Shown here: piece by piece, positions 1-4,638 of the stretch
Layout: each line of letters begins with the position of its first letter
How positions within the stretch are numbered: the stretch's first letter is position 1
NCBI GenBank assembly: GCA_029932795.1
Contig: JAOZPL010000149.1
Coordinates: forward strand, 1 to 5,629
Source: Candidatus Zixiibacteriota bacterium
Lineage (GTDB): Bacteria > Zixibacteria > MSB-5A5 > GN15 > FEB-12
Direction of reading: 5' to 3'
DNA: 5,629 nt
Made by a program: the position numbers and the translations under genes
The notes under the pieces: generated by a model
Databases searched by the model: none
What the model was told of the DNA's origin: nothing
What the model saw: the letters and a program-made list of their open reading frames with translations, nothing else

Positions 1-1080
1 AATCACTGACGCCAAATGGTCTTGCGATCCGGATTCCCCTGAGAGCGCATACCTTCCCTCGGCCCGATTGCCCCAGATATCCCGTTCAGCCCTCCGGAAC
101 ACGGTTATTCTCGATGTGTTTGCTTCCGGCGTCAAGCCGCCTGCCTGATCCAATAGTTGCTGAAGAGTCAAGCCCGACTGGTACGGATACTGTCCGACTC
201 TCCGGACAGCACCGTACACACACACATATGCACCCATAGCTGGCCTGTCGGCATACGGAATCATAATAATGTCACCGGCTTCAAAAGCACCCGGTTGGGC
301 CGGGTTTCTCCCCGAATCGTTCACAATATAGGCTGCGGCAACATCAGCCTCAGGGCGAGCGCCACCGGCCAGAGCGATTAACTCTTCCAGATTTTCACCT
401 CCCGTAAGTTCTATCTCACGCGGCAGGTGGACCGCTCCAACAACACCAACGGTCCTCAGAGAGCGCAGAGGAACAAAAACGCGCAAACCACTGTAAAGAC
501 AAGGATCGGCGGAGAGATCCGCAAGGTATGTCATGCGATCAATATCAACTACGTACTCGTGCGAGGGGCTGGAGAAGTGAATAAGGCGTGTCGAACCACC
601 GGTGGCTACCCCGCCCGCCAACTCGATAATCTCCGAAACCCGCTGGCACGTGTACCCCCTATACCGGCCGGGTTTATTCACCGCACCGTTAACCTGAATC
701 GACACCAGATACGGTTTTCCCACTGAAATAAGAATGTCTTCGACGTGATAACTGCGTGATAACGCTTCGCGCAGTGTTCGACGCGCTTCGGTCAGAGTTA
801 GATGAGCCACGTCGATTTCGCCAAGGTTCTGATCAACGATTTTCCCCTCCGCGTTGACCTGGAGAGATATCGACGGCAGACTCGTTCTGACAAACGTCAC
901 CCGCAATTGTTCTCCCGGTCGAACTAGGTACTGGTCAGGGTTGACAGGTCGTTCGTAGGCATAGTTATGATAAGCGTTGAAACCTGACTCGCGATCCGGG
1001 ACAGTTTGAGCCGTGACAGACACTGTCAGAACCGGCAGGAATACCAGCGTTAGAAACAGAGCTTTTCTTACGAGCGTCAT
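1..1080 (-). CDS. Polysaccharide export protein with PES domain and three SLBB domains, 5' part (runs off left edge)
   Basis: The minus-strand frame from the ATG at 1080 stays open for 360 codons to the window edge, so the C-terminus is missing. Residues 1-24 form a Sec signal peptide (short basic start MTLVRK, hydrophobic core, likely cleavage near SVTA/Q). There is no lipobox cysteine, unlike Wza-type lipoproteins. Residues about 50-120 resemble the polysaccharide export (PES) domain (YLVRPGEQLRVTF, then LTLTEARRTLREAL). Three SLBB repeats follow, each with a GAV core and an AGG end: about 125-200 (VNGAVNKPGRY, ELAGG), 211-279 (VGVVGAVHLP, ALAGG) and 285 onward (VYGAVRRVGQYPY, DQAGG). Family knowledge: such proteins are periplasmic or outer-membrane channel parts for exopolysaccharide or capsule export. 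ComEA-like or other SLBB roles are less likely because of the PES domain. A near-consensus promoter lies just upstream. The ribosome site is weak (GGTGAG, 12 bases from the ATG). Family confident; polymer exported unknown. Confidence 0.88.
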   Translation of the reverse strand, partial: MTLVRKALFLTLVFLPVLTVSVTAQTVPDRESGFNAYHNYAYERPVNPDQYLVRPGEQLRVTFVRTSLPSISLQVNAEGKIVDQNLGEIDVAHLTLTEARRTLREALSRSYHVEDILISVGKPYLVSIQVNGAVNKPGRYRGYTCQRVSEIIELAGGVATGGSTRLIHFSSPSHEYVVDIDRMTYLADLSADPCLYSGLRVFVPLRSLRTVGVVGAVHLPREIELTGGENLEELIALAGGARPEADVAAAYIVNDSGRNPAQPGAFEAGDIIMIPYADRPAMGAYVCVYGAVRRVGQYPYQSGLTLQQLLDQAGGLTPEANTSRITVFRRAERDIWGNRAEGRYALSGESGSQDHLASVI

Positions 1081-1091
1081 GCGAAACTAAG

Positions 1092-1165
1092 ACTCACCGT
1101 TCGCTAATGAATCCCAAGCATACTTAAAAGCCCAACTCATGTCAACCGGTATCCTCTCGGTGAGT
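1092..1165. repeat. 8-bp inverted repeat flanking the export-gene promoter
   Basis: ACTCACCG (1092-1099) and its exact reverse complement CGGTGAGT (1158-1165) bracket the -35 and -10 boxes. Their centres are 66 bp apart, about six helical turns. They might be paired operator half-sites, but one 8-bp match in a stretch of this size can arise by chance. The left copy also supplies the GGTGAG that is the only Shine-Dalgarno candidate for the gene. Confidence 0.35.
1117..1145 (-). promoter_or_regulatory. Sigma-70-type promoter for the SLBB export gene
   Basis: Read on the minus strand, a perfect -35 box TTGACA (1140-1145) is followed by a 17-base spacer and the -10 box TATGCT (1117-1122), which matches TATAAT at four of six positions. 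Transcription would start near 1110, giving a leader of about 30 bases before the ATG at 1080. The match, spacing and position are all what a housekeeping promoter should show. It implies that the export gene can be transcribed separately from lepB. Confidence 0.75.
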
Positions 1166-1178
1166 TTGCCTCGTTGCC

Positions 1179-1204
1179 AGAGTGGTAGCGGACACTATCA
1201 CTCT
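1179..1204. repeat. 10-bp inverted repeat upstream of the export-gene promoter
   Basis: AGAGTGGTAG (1179-1188) can pair with CTATCACTCT (1195-1204) across the 6-base loop CGGACA. All ten positions pair if one G-U wobble is allowed in plus-strand RNA; in minus-strand RNA that position is an A-C mismatch. The dyad centre is about 80 bp upstream of the predicted transcription start. It could be a regulator site or part of the palindrome cluster to its right. No bound protein can be named. Confidence 0.5.
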
Positions 1205-1242
1205 AAGCCGTAGGGCGTGTTGAAAAACCTTATCCGCCGTTG

Positions 1243-1284
1243 TGTCAGGTCTTGATCCCGTCTAAACGGGATTGTGACCTGACA
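1243..1284. repeat. 42-base palindrome, long hairpin
   Basis: TGTCAGGTC (1243-1251) is the exact reverse complement of GACCTGACA (1276-1284), and ATCCCGT (1255-1261) of ACGGGAT (1266-1272), with a 4-base loop CTAA. The two stems are joined by TTG against TGT, which in plus-strand RNA gives two G-U pairs and one U-U mismatch, so a nearly continuous 19-pair hairpin can form. No U-tract follows directly on either strand, so it is not a typical terminator. It looks like a REP- or MITE-type intergenic palindrome. Confidence 0.8.
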
Positions 1285-1299
1285 TTTAAGCTATCGCAG

Positions 1300-1322
1300 G
1301 TCAGGAGCCCTGCGCTCCTGAC
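1300..1322. repeat. 9-bp perfect hairpin
   Basis: GTCAGGAGC (1300-1308) pairs exactly with GCTCCTGAC (1314-1322) over the 5-base loop CCTGC. The loop is itself complementary to GCAGG (1296-1300) just upstream, so a competing 5-bp hairpin is possible. The arms share the GTCAGG/CCTGAC core with the palindrome 16 bases to the left, which suggests that both belong to one repeat element. Confidence 0.75.
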
Positions 1323-1358
1323 ATCAATACTAAGCCCTGCCGAAGACCACTCATATTG

Positions 1359-1376
1359 CCGGAGAAGCCTCTCTGG
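1359..1376. repeat. 7-bp hairpin
   Basis: CCGGAGA (1359-1365) pairs with TCTCTGG (1370-1376), including one G-U pair in plus-strand RNA, over the 4-base loop AGCC. It is short and by itself could be chance; it is listed because it continues the row of dyads in this gap. Confidence 0.4.
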
Positions 1377-1480
1377 AGTCTGCCGCCCACAACCTGATCA
1401 TATTGTACGGAGCGGCAATGATATTAAGAACACTGGCTGCGGCTGAATGGAAAACAGAGGTAAAGATAAAAAGCCATTGA

Positions 1481-2206
1481 CTACAGAGCCATACCGAGCC
1501 GGTCCCAGCGGATGTGAGTAGGAAAACTGATCAGAAAGTGGCCCACCCACTGAACGGCATCGATAACGTATGGAAATCCCCAGCCGGGAGCATTCGGGTC
1601 CGACTCCCAGGACCAGTAGATAAAGACCGCCTTCCCTTTGATGTTCTCCTCAGGTACACAACCCCAGAAACGGCTGTCGCGACTATCGTCACGGTTGTCC
1701 CCCATGACAAAATACTCCCCGGGCGGCACTGTGTACGGCTCGAAATTGTCCCGGAAGGAAAGATCGCCGGGGATAATCCGCCTGTCGATATGTTTGGAGT
1801 CCTCCGGTATCGACGCCACGTACCCGTCAACATACAGGACTTTGTCGGCCACCTGCACTATCTGCCCCGGCCCGGCCACAATCCTCTTGATGAAATCCTT
1901 GGTCGGATTGTTGGGATACTTGAAGACAATTATGTCCCCGGCCTTTGGCTGGCCGCCATACTCGTAAGCCAGTTTGTTAACGAAGATGTAATCACCGACC
2001 AGCAGCGTGTCCTCCATCGACATGGAATTGACCCGGTACGCCGAGACAACGAAAACCCTCAGCAGGATTGCCGCCACCAGCGCGACAATCGCGGTTTCCA
2101 GATACTCTCGCCAGAGCGGTTTGTAGTCTCTTTTCTGGAGAACTTTGCGGGCCTCACGTTGCGTCTCAACCTGCTTTAGGTCCTGGATTAGGAAATCTTG
2201 ATCCAT
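1481..2206 (-). CDS. lepB: Signal peptidase I
   Basis: This 241-residue membrane serine protease cuts signal peptides from exported proteins on the outer face of the inner membrane. One membrane segment lies at about residues 36-56, after a charged cytoplasmic N-terminus. The nucleophile is Ser63 in SMSMEDTLLVGD (box B), the general base is Lys107 in DFIKRIVAGPG (box D), and MGDNRDDSRDSR (168-179) is box E. The usual SMxPTL reads SMEDTL here, with Asp in the Pro position. The ATG at 2206 is well supported because an in-frame TAA lies two codons upstream, although there is no clear Shine-Dalgarno sequence. Length is typical for a family member without a large insert in the catalytic domain. 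It is 143 bases downstream of cdaA and could be in the same transcript or have its own weak promoter. Identity is secure. Confidence 0.97.
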   Translation of the reverse strand: MDQDFLIQDLKQVETQREARKVLQKRDYKPLWREYLETAIVALVAAILLRVFVVSAYRVNSMSMEDTLLVGDYIFVNKLAYEYGGQPKAGDIIVFKYPNNPTKDFIKRIVAGPGQIVQVADKVLYVDGYVASIPEDSKHIDRRIIPGDLSFRDNFEPYTVPPGEYFVMGDNRDDSRDSRFWGCVPEENIKGKAVFIYWSWESDPNAPGWGFPYVIDAVQWVGHFLISFPTHIRWDRLGMAL

Positions 2207-2349
2207 ACTTTATGAGTATCGGTTCTGCCCCACAATTCTTTAGCCTGCTGGATGCTCCACCTTCGCTAAATATATGCAGTTACGTTAGATAACGCAGTGG
2301 GGAGAAGCGCTGATGCCATGCCGTTATAAGCGATGAAGAAGAGCCCCCG
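2207..2349 (-). other. cdaA-lepB intergenic region
   Basis: These 143 bases hold no gene. A 12-bp dyad, CGTTA-GA-TAACG (2283-2294), lies next to an AT-rich stretch whose minus-strand TATATT (2269-2274) could serve as a -10 box, but no -35 box is found at 16-18 bases, so a separate lepB promoter is only a possibility. The right end is occupied by the hairpin that covers the cdaA stop codon. Confidence 0.4.
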
Positions 2350-2361
2350 CTATTTCTTCAT
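2333..2361 (-). promoter_or_regulatory. Hairpin spanning the cdaA stop codon
   Basis: On the minus strand ATGAAGAA, which encodes the last Met-Lys-Lys of CdaA, pairs exactly with TTCTTCAT (plus-strand arms 2354-2361 and 2333-2340). Inside, AGC pairs with GCT around a GGGG loop, separated from the outer stem by a small AT/C bulge. The TAG stop codon (2350-2352) sits within the structure. No U-tract follows, so an intrinsic terminator is unlikely. A 3'-end stabiliser, a pause site or a barrier to readthrough into lepB is possible. Confidence 0.5.
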
Positions 2362-3111
2362 GTATCCGACAAGCACATCCCTGAATTCAGATTTGCTGAT
2401 GTTGGATTCCAGCACGCCGTGGTGAGCAATTGATATCTGCGCCGTCTCCTCGGAAACCACTACCACCACGGCGTCGGACACCTCGGACACGCCGATAGCC
2501 GCCTTGTGCCGCATGCCGAACAGCTTGCGATAGCGAGGATTGGTGCTGAGCGGCAGTGAGGTCGCCGCCGCGACAATGAAATCCCCGGAGATTATGACAG
2601 CGCCGTCGTGAAGCGGCGTATAAGGTGTGAACAGGGTGACGATCAACTCCGAGGACAGCTCCGCGTTCATCTCCTTGCCTGTTTCGACATAGTTGCGCAA
2701 GCCGGTGCGGCGTTCGATTACAATAAGCCCGCCGTAGCGAAGATCCGACAGACGCAATACTGCCCGCGTCACCTCCTCCACCGTCTTCTTTTGCTCTAGA
2801 GAGACAAACAACCGCAACAGGCGATGCTGCCCGATATGGGCCAGCACGCCACGCAGTTCCGGTTGAAAAACGACCACCAGGACAAGAAATCCGACCGTGG
2901 CCAGGTTGGAAAAGAGCCAGGTCAGGCCCTCAAGCTGAAACCAGTAGGAAACAAATGCCACCCCGGCAATCAGAAACAGGCCAATAATGATCTGCGCTGA
3001 ACGAGTTCCCTTGGTCAGCTTGAGCAACTGGTAGATGATAAATGAGACGATCAGGACATCAATGAAGTCCTTCACGCCGAATCTAATAAAATCATACTGG
3101 AGCAACGTCAT
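2350..3111 (-). CDS. cdaA: Diadenylate cyclase CdaA (c-di-AMP synthase)
   Basis: CdaA condenses two ATP into the second messenger c-di-AMP. The 253-residue product has the standard layout: three membrane helices at about 15-33, 39-57 and 66-83, a short linker helix, then the cytoplasmic DAC domain from about 105 to 245. The DGA catalytic motif is at 169-171 in TPLHDGAVII. The second motif, normally RHR, reads RHK (201-203, GMRHKAAIG); the lysine codon AAG is clear in the sequence. Length matches the family, usually about 250-280. The ATG at 3111 overlaps the folP stop as ATGA, with AGAGG four bases upstream, so translation is probably coupled to folP. The regulator CdaR (YbbR repeats) and glmM, neighbours of cdaA in Firmicutes, are absent from the next position, where lepB lies. 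A DisA-type enzyme is excluded by the membrane helices. Identity secure; activity depends on RHK being tolerated. Confidence 0.95.
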   Translation of the reverse strand: MTLLQYDFIRFGVKDFIDVLIVSFIIYQLLKLTKGTRSAQIIIGLFLIAGVAFVSYWFQLEGLTWLFSNLATVGFLVLVVVFQPELRGVLAHIGQHRLLRLFVSLEQKKTVEEVTRAVLRLSDLRYGGLIVIERRTGLRNYVETGKEMNAELSSELIVTLFTPYTPLHDGAVIISGDFIVAAATSLPLSTNPRYRKLFGMRHKAAIGVSEVSDAVVVVVSEETAQISIAHHGVLESNISKSEFRDVLVGYMKK

Positions 3112-3947
3112 CTTGCCTCTTTCACCGCTCTGACCACTTTCAATGCTTCCACCGTCTGGTGGACATCGTGCACCCTGACGATATCAGCGCCGTTTGAAAC
3201 CGCCGCCACCATCGCTGCAATGGAACCGCCGAGTCTCTGATCCGGAGCCCTGCCGCTTGGGTACACCATCTCAATAAACGACTTTCTTGACGCTCCCACA
3301 AGCAACGGCAGAGAAAAACGTTTCAACTCCCCGAGACGGGCAATAATCTCCAGGTTATCAGAAAGCCGCTTGCCGAATCCGATCCCCGGATCAAGAATGA
3401 TCTTTGACCTTTCGATTCCGGACTGACCGCAAAACTCTAACCGTTCCTGAAAGAAGTCCCCGATCTCTCGAACACAATCCGTATAGTACGGGTTTTCCTG
3501 CATATTCTTGGGCGTCCCCAACATGTGCATCAGCACCACTGGCGCCTTCTTCTCGGACAGGAGCTCAGCCATCGACTGATCAAATCTCAAGGCAGAGATG
3601 TCGTTGACAATATCCGCCCCAACCTCAATGGCCGCGCCGGCAATCGACGCATGATACGTATCAATTGAAATAGGCACTGGGGATTCAGTTCGCACACCCT
3701 TTATGACAGGCAGGACCCGTTGCTTCTCTATCTCGGAACTAACCGGATCAGAACCAGGGCGGGTGGACTCGCCGCCGATATCGATAATATCAGCACCCTC
3801 TTCGATCATTTTCAAGGCGTGCTTGACAGCAGTGCCTACAGTATCAAACCTGCCGCCATCGGAAAACGAGTCCGGCGTGACATTGAGAACGCCCATCACC
3901 AGCGGACGGCTCAACGACAACTCCCGGCCATCGGCCAGCTTTATCAT
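3108..3947 (-). CDS. folP: Dihydropteroate synthase
   Basis: FolP joins 6-hydroxymethyl-7,8-dihydropterin diphosphate to p-aminobenzoate to give 7,8-dihydropteroate; it is the sulfonamide target. Numbered from the ATG at 3947 (279 residues), the family motifs are present in order: MGVLNVTPDSFSDGG (18-32), DIGGESTRPG (56-65), SIDTYH (94-99), Asn115-Asp116, MHMLGTPKNMQ (140-150), DPGIGFGK (186-193), GASRKSF (218-224) and RVHDV (258-262). These cover the diphosphate, pterin and pABA sites of the TIM barrel, and none is missing. The start at 3947 is chosen because family members begin 15-20 residues before the MGVLN motif; an ATG at 3977 and a GTG at 3989 would add 10 or 14 residues, and none has a well-placed Shine-Dalgarno (AGAGAG lies 12 bases before 3947). 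folE is upstream and cdaA overlaps the stop. Identity certain, start uncertain. Confidence 0.97.
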   Translation of the reverse strand: MIKLADGRELSLSRPLVMGVLNVTPDSFSDGGRFDTVGTAVKHALKMIEEGADIIDIGGESTRPGSDPVSSEIEKQRVLPVIKGVRTESPVPISIDTYHASIAGAAIEVGADIVNDISALRFDQSMAELLSEKKAPVVLMHMLGTPKNMQENPYYTDCVREIGDFFQERLEFCGQSGIERSKIILDPGIGFGKRLSDNLEIIARLGELKRFSLPLLVGASRKSFIEMVYPSGRAPDQRLGGSIAAMVAAVSNGADIVRVHDVHQTVEALKVVRAVKEAR

Positions 3948-4006
3948 ACGGGTTGTTTGCTCTCTTTTTGTATGCATTCGTATCTGCACTGTTGAAAGCT
4001 GATCGT

Positions 4007-4036
4007 ATAGTAGTGCAATTGCGATTTAAAAATCAA
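4007..4036 (-). promoter_or_regulatory. Weak promoter candidate before folP
   Basis: On the minus strand TTGATT (4031-4036), an 18-base spacer and TACTAT (4007-4012) give a -35/-10 pair with four of six matches in each box. Transcription would begin near 4000, upstream of all three possible folP starts. The folE-folP gap of about 120 bases is the only sizeable break in the ftsH-folE-folP-cdaA row, so an internal promoter is plausible here, but the match is modest. Confidence 0.3.
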
Positions 4037-4071
4037 GCCACAATCGGCTGGAGAGATCAGAACAGCCCGGA

Positions 4072-4635
4072 TTACGCCCGCTCCAGCAGGCTCAAAGCTT
4101 CGGCACGGGTGGCAGTGCTGCGCATCACCCCGCGTATGGCTGACGTCACAATCCTGCTGCCTGGTTTTTTGATGCCGCGCATGGTCAGGCAAAGATGCTC
4201 AGCTTCGACAACCACGAGTACGCCCTTCGGCTTCATGGCTCCGACAATCGAATCGGCAATCTCGCTGGTCATACGTTCCTGCACCTGGAGCCGACGGGAA
4301 AGAATCTCCACCACCCGGATCATGTTGGAAAAGCCAACCATCTTGTCCGTCTGCGGAATGTAAGCAATGTTCACCTTGCCGAAAAAGGGCAACAGGTGAT
4401 GCTCACACAGTGAAAAGAAAGAGATGTCTTTAAGAATAATCATCTCGTCCTTGTTCTTGGTGGTATATTTTCGCAGTTCAAGCGCCGGATCCTGGTGCAT
4501 GCCGGCCAGAACTTCTTCATAGAACTCGGCGATGCGCTCCGGAGTTCTTTTCAGACCTTCCCGATCAGGTGTCTCCCCCATACCTTCCAACATGAGGTGG
4601 ACACCCTTGATGATCTTTTCGCGATTGAAATTCAC
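4072..4635 (-). CDS. folE: GTP cyclohydrolase I (FolE type)
   Basis: FolE converts GTP to 7,8-dihydroneopterin triphosphate and formate, the first committed step of folate (and other pterin) synthesis. The 187-residue product is of typical length for short bacterial members. Zinc ligands are Cys77 and His80 in SLCEHHLLPF and Cys149 in EHLCLTMRG; His79 corresponds to the catalytic histidine. RRLQVQERMT (114-123) is the conserved GTP-binding segment and REGLKRTPERIA (25-36) is a family signature. The stretch usually read as GLSK is GFSN here (101-104), so the lysine position is Asn. The start is GTG at 4635, three bases after the ftsH stop and with no clear Shine-Dalgarno, so it is probably translated by re-initiation after ftsH. 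The N-terminus fits the family with this start. The zinc-site pattern separates it from the unrelated FolE2 type. Identity secure. Confidence 0.97.
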   Translation of the reverse strand: MNFNREKIIKGVHLMLEGMGETPDREGLKRTPERIAEFYEEVLAGMHQDPALELRKYTTKNKDEMIILKDISFFSLCEHHLLPFFGKVNIAYIPQTDKMVGFSNMIRVVEILSRRLQVQERMTSEIADSIVGAMKPKGVLVVVEAEHLCLTMRGIKKPGSRIVTSAIRGVMRSTATRAEALSLLERA

Positions 4636-4638
4636 GTT

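Larger units (their letters stand above)
1081..1480. other. 400-base intergenic region between lepB and the export gene
   Basis: No credible protein is encoded here. The 68-codon plus-strand frame at 1240-1446 begins inside the palindromes and has a low-complexity composition set by them. From left to right the stretch holds the export-gene promoter with its flanking 8-bp inverted repeat, a 10-bp dyad (1179-1204), a 42-base palindrome (1243-1284), a 9-bp hairpin (1300-1322), a 7-bp hairpin (1359-1376) and a 6-bp inverted repeat (1381-1386 with 1412-1417). An 8-base direct repeat, TCATATTG, occurs at 1351 and 1398. No standard Rho-independent terminator is visible after lepB: there is a T5 run at about 1468-1472 on the minus strand but no stem before it. 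Confidence 0.7.

Noticed and set aside
1168..1240. tRNA-like stretch (GTTGCCAGAGTGGTAGCGG looks like a D-arm, with an ACTCTAA loop after it)
   Set aside because: No 3' acceptor strand complements the 5' end, no anticodon stem closes and there is no TTCGA-type T-loop. The resemblance is explained by the 10-bp hairpin at 1179-1204.
1240..1446. 68-codon plus-strand open frame
   Set aside because: It starts inside the palindromes, has no ribosome site and no recognisable domain; its residues are dictated by the repeats.
1514..2179. 221-codon plus-strand open frame opposite lepB
   Set aside because: It is the antisense shadow of lepB, whose protein carries all family motifs; no ribosome site or known domain.
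4028..4071. Possible Rho-independent terminator after folE (GGCTG/CAGCC stem, 4046-4050 with 4063-4067; then AGCC/GGCT and a short T run)
   Set aside because: The first stem has a 12-base loop and no U-tract right after it; the second stem has only 4 bp. Too weak to call.
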